Assembly (NCBI GenBank): GCA_024998685.1
Contig: JACOEH010000016.1
Location: 29,071-93,070 of the forward strand
DNA: 64,000 nt
Source of the DNA: Nitrospira sp.
GTDB lineage: Bacteria; Nitrospirota; Nitrospiria; Nitrospirales; Nitrospiraceae
Direction: 5' to 3'
In this document: piece after piece, positions 53,968 through 64,000 of the stretch
How the letters are laid out: the number at the start of each line of letters is the position of its first letter
How positions within the stretch are numbered: the stretch's first letter is position 1
The notes under the pieces: generated by a model
Databases searched by the model: none
The model's input: only the letters and a program-made list of their open reading frames with translations
Told to the model about the DNA's origin: nothing
Translations under genes and position numbers: made by a program

Positions 53968-56900
53968 TTATGGTCGATGATACTCCTGCAATGTGCGAAT
54001 TGCTAAGCCCTTTTGGAGGGTCGCTTCGATGCCCATCACCGCCGCATGAGCACCTCTCATGGTCGTAAAATATGGAACACCTCGGTGGAGGGCCTCCCGC
54101 CGAATGGATAATGAATCCACATGAGCGGAGGCGGTCCGCACCGTATTGATGACGAGCGCCACTGCTCCATTCTTGATATGGTCGACAATGTGCGGACGCC
54201 CTTCTTTCACTTTATTGACCGTACGCACGTCAACCCCGTGCTCTCTCAGATAACCGGCTGTTCCGCTGGTCGCTTGAATCTGAAACCCGAGCGCACACAA
54301 CCGCTTCGAAAGATCCAGCGCGACAGGACGATCGGATTGCTTCACGCTCACGAAGGCAGTCCCCGATGTCGGGAGGACTGCTCCGGCTCCCGCTTGAGAC
54401 TTTGCGAAGGCCCATCCGAAATCTCCATCGATACCCATCACCTCTCCCGTCGATTTCATTTCAGGCCCCAGCAACACATCGACCCCGGGGAATTTATTGA
54501 ACGGAAAGACCGCTTCTTTGACCGAAAAATGTGCCGGCAGAGGAGCATCCGTAAACCCCAATTCCTTGAGGGTGTGTCCAATCATCACCTTCATCGCCAA
54601 CTTGGCGAGCGGCACGCCGATCGCCTTGCTCACGAACGGTACGGTTCGTGATCCGCGAGGGTTGACTTCAAGAACATAGATGGTTCGGTCTTTGACGGCA
54701 AACTGTGCATTCATCAGCCCGACGACGCCGAGCTCCAGCGCCAGTAAGCGCATTTGCCGCTCGATGTCGCGGACAATGGGCTTGTCCAACGTATACGGGG
54801 GCAGCGAACAGGCTGAATCTCCGGAATGAACTCCGGCTTCTTCGATATGCTCCATGATTCCCGCAACCACCACGGTTTCGCCGTCCGAAACCGCATCGGC
54901 ATCGACTTCGATGGCATCGGCAAGGTACCGATCGATCAACACCGGATGATTGGGCGAGGCCTTGACCGCAGAATGCATGTATTCCAGCAAGCCCGCTTCA
55001 TCGTACACGATCTGCATTGAACGTCCGCCCAGCACATAGGACGGACGGACCATGACCGGATAGCTGATCCGTCCGGCGATCTGCACCGCTTCCTCGATGG
55101 ATCTGGCGGTTCCGCTTTCCGCCTGCTTCAAACCCAACCTATTGAGGAGGTGCCGAAATCGTTCCCTGTCCTCCGCCAAATCGATGGCGTCGGGACTGGT
55201 GCCGAGAATTCTGACGTCGGCTTTCGAGAGCGGAAGCGCCAGTTTCAAGGGCGTCTGTCCGCCGAACTGCAAGACCACTCCGATCGGCTGCTCCCGATGG
55301 ACGATGTTGAGGACGTCTTCATGCGTCAGCGGCTCGAAGTACAGCCGATCCGACGTATCGTAGTCCGTGCTCACCGTCTCCGGGTTGCAGTTCACCATGA
55401 TCGTATCGATCGATTCTTCCCGAAGCGCCATCGCCGCATGAACACAGCAATAGTCGAACTCGATCCCCTGTCCGATTCGATTAGGACCGCCGCCCAGAAT
55501 CACGACCTTTTGTCGATCCGACGGCCTGACTTCACACTCCATGCCGTATGTGGAATAGAGATACGGTGTCTGCGACTCGAACTCAGCGGCGCAGGTATCG
55601 ACCCGTTTATAGGTCACTCCTCGTCCCCCTTGCCGGGTACGGGCTTTCTGGACCGTCTCCGCCTCGCACCCGAGCAATTGCGCGATTCGATCGTCGGAAA
55701 ATCCAAACTCTTTTGCATCCCAGAGCAATCCTCCGTCCAAGACGGCCGCTGGATCGGCTGCATGACCGGCAAGCATGTGCTCAAAGTCCACCAGCTGTCT
55801 GACTTGGTCTAAAAACCAAGGATCGATCCTTGTCGTTGCAAACAGATCCTCGTCCGTGAATCCGAGGCGCATGGCGTCGGCCACGTACCACAGTCGTTCC
55901 GGTAATGGTGTCCGTAGCACCCGGCTGAGTTTCTCGGCCGCTTCCGGACGGTTGAATCCGACTGGAACTCCTCGATCAAGTCCGAACCGGGACGCCAACC
56001 CGTTCAATTCCAACTCCAGAGAGCGAATGGCCTTCTGTAGAGACTCCTTAAAGGTGCGTCCGATCGCCATCGCTTCCCCGACCGACTTCATCTGAGTGGT
56101 CAAGGTCGGATCGGCACCCTTGAATTTCTGAAAGGCAAATCTTGGGATCTTGACCACCACATAGTCGATCGTCGGTTCAAACGATGCCTTCGTGACACCG
56201 GTGATGTCATTGGTGATCTCATCCAAGGTGTACCCGACGGCCAATTTGGCGGCGATCTTCGCGATCGGAAACCCGGTCGCCTTCGAAGCCAACGCAGAGC
56301 TTCGCGATACCCGAGGGTTCATTTCAATGACGACCATCTCCCCATCGGCCGGATTGATGCCGAACTGAATATTTGACCCCCCCGTATCGACCCCGATCTC
56401 TCGGATGATACGAAGTGCCGCATCCCGCATCCGTTGGTATTCTTTGTCGGTCAACGTCATGGCCGGCGCGACCGTGATACTGTCTCCGGTGTGCACGCCC
56501 ATCGGATCGAAGTTCTCGATCGGACACACGATGACGACGTTGTCCTTCAGATCGCGCATGACCTCCAATTCATACTCTTTCCACCCAATGACCGATTCTT
56601 CGATCAGCACCTGACTGACCGGACTCATGGCCAGCCCCCAATCGATCAGCCTCTCGAATTCCTCCCGATTATAGGCGATGTTTCCGCCCGTTCCTCCCAT
56701 GGTAAAGGACGGACGAATGATCGCGGGGAAGCCGACGGTATCGAGAATGGTCAAGGCTTCCTGTCGCGTGTGGGCCGTACCGCTCTTCGGCACCCGCAGA
56801 CCAATTCGATGCATCGCCTGCTTGAACGCTTCCCGGTCTTCCGCTTTATGAATGGCCTCCGCTGAAGCGCCGATAAGCGAAACGCCGTATTTCTCGAGGA

Positions 56901-57219
56901 CTCCCCGCTTCACCAGTCCCATGGTGGTGTTGAGGGCCGTTTGCCCACCCATGGTCGGCAGCAAGGCATCCGGGCGTTCTTGATCAATCACCTTCTCAAC
57001 CACATCCAAGGTAATCGGTTCGACATACGTCCGATCAGCCATCTCCGGATCCGTCATGATCGTCGCAGGATTGCTGTTGATGAGGATGACTTTATAACCC
57101 TCGGCTTTCAGCGCTCTGCAAGCCTGTGTGCCGGAATAATCGAACTCACAGGCTTGGCCGATGACAATCGGACCGGACCCGATCATGAGGATTGACTGAA
57201 TGTCCGTACGTTTAGGCAT
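53968..57219 (-). CDS. carB: CarB, carbamoyl-phosphate synthase large subunit
   Basis: 1083 residues, full length. Two homologous ATP-grasp halves begin [20 protein letters not shown] and [20 protein letters not shown]. The ATP-grasp motifs [10 protein letters not shown] and [20 protein letters not shown] are clear, and the C-terminal MGS-like allosteric domain ends in RTLQEYHRP. CarB combines bicarbonate, ATP and ammonia from CarA to carbamoyl phosphate for pyrimidines and arginine. It is separated from carA by sppA and an M48 protease gene. Confidence 0.98.
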   Translation of the reverse strand: MPKRTDIQSILMIGSGPIVIGQACEFDYSGTQACRALKAEGYKVILINSNPATIMTDPEMADRTYVEPITLDVVEKVIDQERPDALLPTMGGQTALNTTMGLVKRGVLEKYGVSLIGASAEAIHKAEDREAFKQAMHRIGLRVPKSGTAHTRQEALTILDTVGFPAIIRPSFTMGGTGGNIAYNREEFERLIDWGLAMSPVSQVLIEESVIGWKEYELEVMRDLKDNVVIVCPIENFDPMGVHTGDSITVAPAMTLTDKEYQRMRDAALRIIREIGVDTGGSNIQFGINPADGEMVVIEMNPRVSRSSALASKATGFPIAKIAAKLAVGYTLDEITNDITGVTKASFEPTIDYVVVKIPRFAFQKFKGADPTLTTQMKSVGEAMAIGRTFKESLQKAIRSLELELNGLASRFGLDRGVPVGFNRPEAAEKLSRVLRTPLPERLWYVADAMRLGFTDEDLFATTRIDPWFLDQVRQLVDFEHMLAGHAADPAAVLDGGLLWDAKEFGFSDDRIAQLLGCEAETVQKARTRQGGRGVTYKRVDTCAAEFESQTPYLYSTYGMECEVRPSDRQKVVILGGGPNRIGQGIEFDYCCVHAAMALREESIDTIMVNCNPETVSTDYDTSDRLYFEPLTHEDVLNIVHREQPIGVVLQFGGQTPLKLALPLSKADVRILGTSPDAIDLAEDRERFRHLLNRLGLKQAESGTARSIEEAVQIAGRISYPVMVRPSYVLGGRSMQIVYDEAGLLEYMHSAVKASPNHPVLIDRYLADAIEVDADAVSDGETVVVAGIMEHIEEAGVHSGDSACSLPPYTLDKPIVRDIERQMRLLALELGVVGLMNAQFAVKDRTIYVLEVNPRGSRTVPFVSKAIGVPLAKLAMKVMIGHTLKELGFTDAPLPAHFSVKEAVFPFNKFPGVDVLLGPEMKSTGEVMGIDGDFGWAFAKSQAGAGAVLPTSGTAFVSVKQSDRPVALDLSKRLCALGFQIQATSGTAGYLREHGVDVRTVNKVKEGRPHIVDHIKNGAVALVINTVRTASAHVDSLSIRREALHRGVPYFTTMRGAHAAVMGIEATLQKGLAIRTLQEYHRP

Positions 57220-57237
57220 CGTGTCGTGATGGTCGAA

Positions 57238-58197
57238 TCAGCTGGATGGGAGATCCGGCGGCCCAATCAGCGGATGATAGGGAGCCGGTGCAGGCGGCTC
57301 ACCCCCCTGCGCTTCGTGGTAGTACTTCAACGCCTCAGGCATCCAGGCTTCAATCTGGTTGATACGCGACAGATCGGAAGGATGGGTGGAGAGAAACTCC
57401 GGAATATTGTGTTGTGATCGGAAACAAACCTTGTCGATCATCTGCCTGGGACACCCGCTCATCCGCTCCCAAAACGGAACCGCTTCCCGGGGATCATAGC
57501 CGGCCTGCGCCATCAATTTGAGTCCGATATAGTCGGCCTCTGATTCCTGCTTTCTCCCGAACGGCAAAGAGACTCCGACTCCATACGCACTCATGGCCGC
57601 CATCGCGGCATCCGGCCGTCCGACGGCGGCTCCGGCCGCCAGCGCACCGACTTGACCGATCGTTTCAAGGATGCTTCGGCTATACCGCTCCGCCCCATGG
57701 CGTTGGAGCGCATGCGCCACCTCATGTCCGATGACGGTCGCCAACCCGTCTTCGTTCTTCGTCACTTTCAATATCCCCGTGAAGACGGCCACCTTGCCGC
57801 CCGGCAGCGCGAATGCGTTAATTGTACGGTCATCCCTAATAATGGCGAACTCCCACTCATACTCCGGCTTATTGGCCACCGCTGCAATCCGCCTCCCGAC
57901 CCGGTTGACCAACTCATTTAACTCAGGATCATCACTGATCGGAGCCTTCCGGAGCAACTCGCGATAGGCGCCGATGCCCATCGTAATTTCTTTCTCCTCA
58001 GAGATATAGATGAATTGATCGCGTGCCGTTCCCGGCGCACGGACGCATCCCCCCAGAGTTGAAATGACGCCGCTCGCTGTGGCCATACCCAGAAGGCAAG
58101 ACACCCGCAACATCCCTTGAGCGCCGCGTAAAAGGAATGCGCGACGGCCAACGGGTTTCAAGAAAAAAGTGTCGATCTCCCAATCTGCCGGTGCCAT
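57238..58197 (-). CDS. M48-family zinc metalloprotease, probable Tat-exported lipoprotein
   Basis: 319 residues. GRRAFLLRG is a twin-arginine-like motif and STLGGC a lipobox, so export as a lipoprotein is likely. The zinc site is GHEVAHAL, with the third ligand in KQESEADYIGLKLM. The fold resembles LoiP/YcaL and Oma1-type peptidases that degrade damaged envelope proteins. It sits between sppA and carB in the pyrimidine operon; the link is probably only transcriptional. Confidence 0.88.
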   Translation of the reverse strand: MAPADWEIDTFFLKPVGRRAFLLRGAQGMLRVSCLLGMATASGVISTLGGCVRAPGTARDQFIYISEEKEITMGIGAYRELLRKAPISDDPELNELVNRVGRRIAAVANKPEYEWEFAIIRDDRTINAFALPGGKVAVFTGILKVTKNEDGLATVIGHEVAHALQRHGAERYSRSILETIGQVGALAAGAAVGRPDAAMAAMSAYGVGVSLPFGRKQESEADYIGLKLMAQAGYDPREAVPFWERMSGCPRQMIDKVCFRSQHNIPEFLSTHPSDLSRINQIEAWMPEALKYYHEAQGGEPPAPAPYHPLIGPPDLPSS

Positions 58198-58274
58198 TTG
58201 GGATCCTTCGTTCGAAGCCGATCATCTATAGTAACATTTCATTCTATCATCCATGAGATCGGCGCTGTCCCTTA

Positions 58275-59225
58275 CTATGGCATCCACAAGTACATGAACT
58301 GCGGAGTTCCTCCACGGACAAACGACATGAGGTCGAGATCTGCCAGACCGGCCAGACTGCTCGGTGCCAACAGCTTGGAATAGACGTTGTTTGAGTATTC
58401 ACCGGGACGTTGGTACGTCACGACTTTGGCTTCCGTCAGGCCGGCTTTTTTCTTCGCCAATGCAATCGCGTCTTCGAGATAGCCGATCTCATCGACCAAA
58501 CCGGCCGCTTTGGCCTGCTCACCGGTATAGATTCGCCCATCAGCCAACCGTTTGATCTGCTCCATCTGTAAGTTGGAGCGGCCCTCCTGCACGATGTTCA
58601 AGAAGCGTTGATAAAACGAATCGATCAGTCCTTGGAAGATGGCTCGTTCTTCGATCGTCATGGTCCGAAACGGCGAGCCCATATCCTTGCGGGGACCCGA
58701 TGTTACCGCCGTAGCCTCTACCCCCACTTTCTCTAAGAGCCCTCGCGCATTGATGGTGAGCATAATCACACCGATACTGCCGGTCACCGATGAAGGATGC
58801 GCCAGTACGGTGTCCGCCGCAGCGGCGATGTAGTAGCCCCCCGATGTACCCAGATCCATGATGGAGGCAACAATGGGGACCTTACGGCCGGCTTTGAACG
58901 TTTTCAGCTCGTGATAAATAATATCCGACGCGGTCACCGTTCCCCCAGGGGTATTGATGCGAAGCACAACGGCTTTGACGTTCTCATCCTTTGCGGCCCG
59001 AGTCAGTTGTTCCTTCACACTCGCAATCATACTGGGAGCCGTCCGGAATCCCTCTTTATCTTGAGAACTAATCACTCCGGAAATTTCAATCAACAGCACT
59101 TTTGCCTTGCCGGTCCCATCGACCCGAGTTTCTTGCAGAGGCCCAGGACCGGGGAACAGCGGAAAATTGAACGTGCATCCGGATAGCACCAGCCCGATCA
59201 CCCCAATGACAAAACGATTATGCAT
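58275..59225 (-). CDS. sppA: SppA, signal peptide peptidase (S49)
   Basis: About 316 residues, start at the ATG at 59225 overlapping the carA stop by eight bases. A lipobox-like LVLSGC follows the N-terminal helix. The catalytic Ser is in [15 protein letters not shown] and is followed by [26 protein letters not shown] is the conserved oxyanion region. The short (about 36 kDa) type works as a multimer and degrades leftover signal peptides. It is encoded within the car/pyr series. Confidence 0.93.
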   Translation of the reverse strand: MHNRFVIGVIGLVLSGCTFNFPLFPGPGPLQETRVDGTGKAKVLLIEISGVISSQDKEGFRTAPSMIASVKEQLTRAAKDENVKAVVLRINTPGGTVTASDIIYHELKTFKAGRKVPIVASIMDLGTSGGYYIAAAADTVLAHPSSVTGSIGVIMLTINARGLLEKVGVEATAVTSGPRKDMGSPFRTMTIEERAIFQGLIDSFYQRFLNIVQEGRSNLQMEQIKRLADGRIYTGEQAKAAGLVDEIGYLEDAIALAKKKAGLTEAKVVTYQRPGEYSNNVYSKLLAPSSLAGLADLDLMSFVRGGTPQFMYLWMP

Positions 59226-60390
59226 GATGAGTCTCCATAAGGTGCATGAATTCATCAAACAAGTAGGCGGCATCATGAGGACCCGGCGACGCCTCCGGGT
59301 GGTATTGGATGGAGAAGACCGGATGATCCAAACAAGCCATCCCCTCGACCGAGTAGTCGTTCAAGCTGATATGGGTGAGCGACAGTTTTCCAAAGCGAGC
59401 GTCGATCATAGGCGGAAATTTCGGCACTTCAAGAAGTGACGTGGGACCCTGGACGGCGAAATTATGATTCTGCGACGTAATTTCGACTTTTCTCGTCCGA
59501 AGATTCATCACGGGATGATTCGCCCCATGGTGGCCGAACTTCAGCTTATAGGTCTTGAGACCGAAGGCCAAGCAGAGAATCTGATGGCCCAAACAGATGC
59601 CGAAGATCGGATAACGTCCGATCAATTTCTCCATTGTCTTCGCGGCATAGAGAAGCCCCTCCGGATCCCCCGGACCATTTGAGAGGAAAATGCCGTCGGG
59701 CTTGAACGCCTCAACTTCAACGGCTGATGTTGCAGCAGGTACTACCGTGACCTGACAGCCGACATCCACCAATCGCCTCAGGATGTTATGTTTGACGCCG
59801 AAGTCGTAGGCCACGACCCGCCAGGGCTTGGACTGTCTCCGATCACTGCCGTTTGCCGATGGCGCCCAATTACCGGTCCCCGTCGTCCACTCATATGGAC
59901 GTGCACAGGTGACCTCGGCCGCCAAATCTCGACCGATAATGCCGGGAGCTTGTCTGGCTTGCTGTACAGCCCGATCAGGATCAACATTGAGATGAGTGAT
60001 CAGTCCCTGCTGCGACCCATGCTCGCGCAAATGCCTTGTTAAGGCTCTCGTATCGATTCCTTCGATCGCGACCACCTTGGCTTCCTTCAATGATTCCTGC
60101 AGAGTCTGTTTGCTCCGCCAGTTGCTGACAAGACGGCTGGCTTCCATGACCACGAACCCTTCCGCCCAGGCTCGGCGGGACTCCATATCTTCAGGCGTGA
60201 CCCCATAGTTGCCGATGTGCGGACAGGTCATCGTGATGATCTGTCCCTTATAGGACGGATCAGTCAGTATCTCCTGATAGCCGGTCATGGCCGTATTAAA
60301 AACGACCTCCCCAACCGTCTCTCCCTCATAGCCGAGAGCGCGGCCTTCGAACACCGTTCCATCCGCTAGTGCCAACAACGCTTTCTTCAC
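59218..60390 (-). CDS. carA: CarA, carbamoyl-phosphate synthase small subunit
   Basis: 390 residues. The N-terminal domain has [20 protein letters not shown], and [16 protein letters not shown] is family-typical. The class I glutamine amidotransferase domain has nucleophile [10 protein letters not shown], and His/Glu in [13 protein letters not shown]. It delivers ammonia from glutamine to CarB. It lies two bases after the DUF4149 gene. Confidence 0.97.
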   Translation of the reverse strand: MKKALLALADGTVFEGRALGYEGETVGEVVFNTAMTGYQEILTDPSYKGQIITMTCPHIGNYGVTPEDMESRRAWAEGFVVMEASRLVSNWRSKQTLQESLKEAKVVAIEGIDTRALTRHLREHGSQQGLITHLNVDPDRAVQQARQAPGIIGRDLAAEVTCARPYEWTTGTGNWAPSANGSDRRQSKPWRVVAYDFGVKHNILRRLVDVGCQVTVVPAATSAVEVEAFKPDGIFLSNGPGDPEGLLYAAKTMEKLIGRYPIFGICLGHQILCLAFGLKTYKLKFGHHGANHPVMNLRTRKVEITSQNHNFAVQGPTSLLEVPKFPPMIDARFGKLSLTHISLNDYSVEGMACLDHPVFSIQYHPEASPGPHDAAYLFDEFMHLMETHHA

Positions 60391-60392
60391 AG

Positions 60393-60911
60393 TTATCTCT
60401 CGTCCTTCCGGTCAAGCGATCGTTTTGCCTTGATTCCGATGAGCGCTAGCCCTAAGAAAAGGTTGAGCATATACAGGGCTCGGATCGGCAACAAAACACG
60501 AAACAGCCCTTCCAAAGCCGTTTTCCTGGTCGTCTCGTCTTTCGTCGCGAATGCATGCGCTTGGAGCGCCGCCGCATTTGGGTGCAGAACCATAATAATG
60601 AGCCCGGCAATCATCGCCATGACTGCCAGGATAATCACCTCACTCCGGCCGACCTCCACGATCGGATTCCCGCTCCACCGACGATACCAGAGTGTAGCCC
60701 AGAGGATAGCACCGGCCCCGCCGACAAACCGGTGATAGCCTTCGAATGCACGGGTCAAGAACATGCCTCCCGCATCCTGCCCTCCGAATGTATTGAACAC
60801 GGCGGGGATCACCGCCCCGCTCAGCACGATCATGCCTCCGACCCAAACGGCGAGCGCGACCCACTCCAGCGTGAGACAGGCCACCATCCCCCAACGGGAC
60901 AGCCGCTGCAC
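60393..60911 (-). CDS. DUF4149 membrane protein
   Basis: About 172 residues with four membrane helices ([66 protein letters not shown]). The WVGGM motif in the first helix is typical of DUF4149/copper-resistance-D-like proteins. Function unknown. The start is uncertain; I use the GTG at 60911 right after the pyrC stop, and a TTG at 60941 or ATG at 60887 are alternatives. Confidence 0.8.
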   Translation of the reverse strand: MQRLSRWGMVACLTLEWVALAVWVGGMIVLSGAVIPAVFNTFGGQDAGGMFLTRAFEGYHRFVGGAGAILWATLWYRRWSGNPIVEVGRSEVIILAVMAMIAGLIIMVLHPNAAALQAHAFATKDETTRKTALEGLFRVLLPIRALYMLNLFLGLALIGIKAKRSLDRKDER

Positions 60912-60915
60912 AGCA

Positions 60916-62202
60916 CTACCGCTCCACCGGACCGGTCTCAAACACCACTCTGCCGTCTACAATGGTCGTATTCATCCGGCCTTTGACTTTCCATCCCGCA
61001 AACGGCGTATTGCGGCTCTTGGACCGGAACTTGGACGGATCGACTTCCCACTGTTCTTGCTGATCGACGATGACGACATCGGCATCCGCACCGACTGCCA
61101 GCGTCCCTTTCTTGAGCCCGAACGCTGCGGCTGGAGCCGAGGTCAGTTTCTGGACCGCTTGTTCCAGCGACAGAATCCCTTCCTCCACCAATCCCAATGT
61201 CAGCGGCAGCGCCGTCTCAAGTCCGACGATTCCGAATGGGGCCTCGGTGAAATCCTGTTGTTTCTCCTGGGTCGCATGGGGGGCGTGATCGGTCGCAATC
61301 ACATCAATCGTGCCGTCTCGTAAGCCCTCCTTGATCGCCTGTACATCGGTCCAGGTGCGTAGCGGAGGATTCATTTTAGCGTGAGTGTTGTAGCCGCGCA
61401 CCAGTTCTTCCGTAAGCAGAAAATGGTGAGGACAGGCCTCCGCCGTCACGTGGATCCCGCGGCCTTTCGCCTCCCGCACCATTCGGACCGACCCGGCTGT
61501 GCTGATGTGTGCCAGATGGAGGCGAGCTCCCGTCAGTTCCGAAAGAGAGAGATTGCGCGCCACCATCACATCCTCGGCAGCGGCCGGGATACCAGGCAAT
61601 CCCAGCTCGGTCGAGACCAATCCCTCATTCATACAGCCGCATTCCGCCAGATGTAGGTCTTCGCAATGGTCGACGACCGTCAGATCGAATGCCAACGCAT
61701 ATTCCATCGCTCGCCGCATGACGAGACTGTTCATCACAGGCTTGCCGTCATCGGAAATCGCCACACAGCCGGACCGACGCAGGTCACCGATCTCCGCCAG
61801 TTCTTTCCCCTCGGATCCTTTTGTGATGGCGCCGATCGGCAGCACGTTTGCAAGCCCAGCCAACCGTGCTCGTTCCAATATGAATTCTGTCACAGCTTGA
61901 TTATCGTTCACGGGGTTCGTGTTGGGCATGCAACAGACCGTCGTAAATCCACCCGCAACGGCCGCAGCACTGCCGCTCTGAATCGTTTCCTTGTATTCGA
62001 ACCCCGGTTCGCGAAAATGGACGTGTAAATCCACCAACCCCGGCATCACCAGCTTCCCATTGGCTCGAATGGTTCGGGCATCGACAGGTGAGGAAAGGTT
62101 CGGTCCTACTGCGGCTATCTTGCCCTTCTCGATGAGGACATCGGCGATGCCGACAAACCTGCCTGGGTCGATGACATGGCCCCCTTTAATCAAAATCGGC
62201 AC
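60916..62202 (-). CDS. pyrC: PyrC, dihydroorotase (type I)
   Basis: 428 residues. The metal site is DLHVHFREPGFEYKET (HxH), a later His is in VDHCEDLHLAECG, another in LHLAHISTAG, and the catalytic Asp in ATDHAPHATQEK. The length and the FREPG signature identify the type I (long, amidohydrolase-like) dihydroorotase, which often assembles with PyrB. It closes carbamoyl-aspartate to dihydroorotate. It starts 27 bases after pyrB. Confidence 0.96.
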   Translation of the reverse strand: MPILIKGGHVIDPGRFVGIADVLIEKGKIAAVGPNLSSPVDARTIRANGKLVMPGLVDLHVHFREPGFEYKETIQSGSAAAVAGGFTTVCCMPNTNPVNDNQAVTEFILERARLAGLANVLPIGAITKGSEGKELAEIGDLRRSGCVAISDDGKPVMNSLVMRRAMEYALAFDLTVVDHCEDLHLAECGCMNEGLVSTELGLPGIPAAAEDVMVARNLSLSELTGARLHLAHISTAGSVRMVREAKGRGIHVTAEACPHHFLLTEELVRGYNTHAKMNPPLRTWTDVQAIKEGLRDGTIDVIATDHAPHATQEKQQDFTEAPFGIVGLETALPLTLGLVEEGILSLEQAVQKLTSAPAAAFGLKKGTLAVGADADVVIVDQQEQWEVDPSKFRSKSRNTPFAGWKVKGRMNTTIVDGRVVFETGPVER

Positions 62203-62229
62203 GATCAGCCCTCTCTACAATTTGTGGAA

Positions 62230-63153
62230 TCACGAACTCGCTCCGGACATGAGATACAAAATTCCCATGCGCACCGCCACACCGTTCGCCACTTGATCGA
62301 GAATGACCGAGGACAAACTATCGGCGACATCCGGGGCGATTTCCACTCCCCGATTGATCGGCCCCGGGTGCATGACGATGGCGCCGGCGTCCGCCAGCCG
62401 CACTCGTTCAGCCGTTAAGCCATAGAGCCTCGAATACTCTCTGATCGTGGGAAACTGCGCTCTCCCCTGCCGTTCCAGCTGCAGCCGAAGCATCATAATG
62501 ACATTCGCATCGCGCAGACCTTCGTCCATGTCGTAATATACTTTGGCTCCCAGCCTCTCCACGCTACGCGGCATCATTGTCGGCGGTCCCACCACACGCA
62601 CCTCGGCACCGAGCTTGAGAAGCGCATAGATATTCGAACGCGCGACGCGGCTATGTGACACGTCGCCGACGATCGCGACGCGCAATCCGTGGAAATTCAT
62701 TCCCCGTTGCCGAATCGTGTACAGATCGAGCAATGCCTGTGTCGGATGCTCATGCCACCCGTCGCCGGCATTGATGACGGACGACTTGACGCCGTTTGCC
62801 AGTGTTTCAGCGGCTCCCGCCGAAGAGTGCCGCAGGACGATGATGTCCGCCTGCATGGCTTCGATATTTCGCGCCGTGTCGAGAAGCGTTTCCCCTTTCA
62901 CCACGCTGCTGGAGGAAGGAGAAAAATTGATCACATCGGCGCTGAGGCGCTTGGCCGCCAGCTCAAAGGATGTGCGGGTTCTGGTGCTCGGCTCGAAGAA
63001 GAGATTCACGACGGTCTTGCCTCGGAGAGCCGGCACTTTTTTGATTTCACGCCCGGTCACTTCCTTGAAGGAATCCGCCGTATCCAGGACGAGCCTGATC
63101 TCATCCACGGACAACGGGGCGAGACTCAGCAGATCTTTGCGCTTGAGGCTCAT
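62230..63153 (-). CDS. pyrB: PyrB, aspartate carbamoyltransferase catalytic subunit
   Basis: About 307 residues. The carbamoyl-phosphate loop [18 protein letters not shown] and the [12 protein letters not shown] segment are complete, as is [12 protein letters not shown]. Start at the ATG at 63153 with GGAGG upstream; a GTG four codons earlier is possible. No regulatory pyrI is present, in keeping with a PyrB-PyrC type complex. Confidence 0.97.
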   Translation of the reverse strand: MSLKRKDLLSLAPLSVDEIRLVLDTADSFKEVTGREIKKVPALRGKTVVNLFFEPSTRTRTSFELAAKRLSADVINFSPSSSSVVKGETLLDTARNIEAMQADIIVLRHSSAGAAETLANGVKSSVINAGDGWHEHPTQALLDLYTIRQRGMNFHGLRVAIVGDVSHSRVARSNIYALLKLGAEVRVVGPPTMMPRSVERLGAKVYYDMDEGLRDANVIMMLRLQLERQGRAQFPTIREYSRLYGLTAERVRLADAGAIVMHPGPINRGVEIAPDVADSLSSVILDQVANGVAVRMGILYLMSGASS

Positions 63154-63166
63154 GGAATCCTCCACT

Positions 63167-63763
<597 letters not shown>

Positions 63764-63780
63764 TCAATCATTTATGGCAT

Positions 63781-63814
63781 AAAAAAACCTCCTCACCGCA
63801 CTGTGGTGAGAAGG
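63781..63814 (-). terminator. Attenuator terminator in the pyr leader
   Basis: On the minus strand TCTCACC and GGTGAGG pair around ACAGTGC, extended by CCT/AGG, and a run of seven T follows. It lies about 50 bases before pyrR, where an intrinsic terminator would block the whole operon unless bypassed. Confidence 0.85.
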
Positions 63815-63858
63815 TCGCCTTGATACCGGCCCACGCCGGACTCCGATCCCATGCATGT

Positions 63859-63892
63859 GCTCCTTACTCACCTCACCGGATGAGCATTAAAG
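63859..63892 (-). promoter_or_regulatory. PyrR-binding-loop-like element
   Basis: Minus-strand ATCCGGTGAGGTGAGTAAGG resembles the PyrR recognition loop (A-R-U-C-C-N-G-N-G-A-G-G-Y-U). GGTGAGG is also the 3' arm of the downstream terminator, so the upstream copy can compete for the TCTCACC arm and act as antiterminator. Confidence 0.7.
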
Positions 63893-63900
63893 GTTTTTGC

Positions 63901-63929
63901 ATTTTACTGAGTCATACCAACCCTGTCAA
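63901..63929 (-). promoter_or_regulatory. Sigma-70 promoter of the pyr operon
   Basis: On the minus strand TTGACA (63924-63929), a spacer of 17 bases and TAAAAT (63901-63906). Transcription would begin just before the PyrR-loop sequence. Confidence 0.82.
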
Positions 63930-63980
63930 ACGTCAAGAATCGTCGTTGTCGCTAGCACATGATCTGTCCGGTTTAGGGTA

Positions 63981-63997
63981 GGCCCTCAAGGAGGGCC
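63981..63997. terminator. GC-rich hairpin at the right edge
   Basis: GGCCCTC and GAGGGCC form a perfect 7-bp stem with loop AAG. It may end a gene lying beyond the window. The context is cut off. Confidence 0.45.
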
Positions 63998-64000
63998 ACC

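Noticed and set aside
55150..55812. 220-residue plus-strand frame over carB
   Set aside because: Arg/His-rich antisense shadow of the carB ATP-grasp region.

Overview
The window reads as chromosome of a Gram-negative, hopanoid-making, LPS-bearing bacterium. Gene content (hpnI/hpnK, Kdo and heptose genes, a MutL-type ASKHA operon) and the intergenic palindromes fit the Nitrospirota, most likely Nitrospira. This is inference from content and style, because no nitrite-oxidation or rRNA marker lies in the window.

Layout. (1) 1-4912, minus strand: envelope sugar/hopanoid modification genes (partial membrane protein, SDR epimerase, DegT aminotransferase, EmrE-like transporter, hpnK, hpnI). (2) 5099-8619: NtrC-type regulator, its membrane histidine kinase and a TPR lipoprotein-like protein. 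(3) 8846-17211: a MEMO-family protein and a six-gene membrane operon built around a MutL/GlmL-family ATPase-fold protein without any mutase, read from a near-consensus promoter at 17250-17278. (4) 17338-24440, plus strand: a first accessory island with MntA/HepT, a frameshifted small gene, a restriction-modification locus whose second methyltransferase carries an in-frame amber codon, and a DUF4160/DUF2442 pair between two 46-bp direct repeats. (5) 24509-34909, minus strand: plsY, a lipoprotein esterase, pgsA, then the tightly packed lepA-lepB-rfaE1-kdsB-pyrG-kdsA-kdsD series from a consensus promoter at 34937-34965. (6) 35111-36550: bioA.

(7) 36692-50769, plus strand: a type I CRISPR-Cas locus, cas6 / cas3-cas8-cas7-cas5 / cas1-cas2-cas4 / array of 17 identical 37-bp repeats and 16 spacers. 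The order cas3-cas8-cas7(DevR)-cas5 recalls the Myxococcus DevT-R-S arrangement. Cas3 carries its HD domain at the C-terminus, and cas6 is separate. The locus has been invaded three times: an MNT/HEPN module between cas6 and cas3, a decayed cluster of toxin-antitoxin genes between cas5 and cas1, and a four-helix-bundle (23S rRNA intervening-sequence-type) gene with its palindromes between cas1 and cas2. Two spacers have the sequence of tRNA gene halves.

(8) 51260-64000: an LhgO-like oxidoreductase (+), then on the minus strand the pyrimidine operon pyrR-pyrB-pyrC-DUF4149-carA-sppA-M48 protease-carB, followed by greA and a SAM hydroxide adenosyltransferase. Its leader holds a consensus promoter, a PyrR-binding-loop-like sequence and an intrinsic terminator just before pyrR, as expected for UMP-dependent attenuation.

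Core metabolic blocks are on the minus strand and almost intact. The two plus-strand islands hold nearly all pseudogenes, toxin-antitoxin genes and defence genes.
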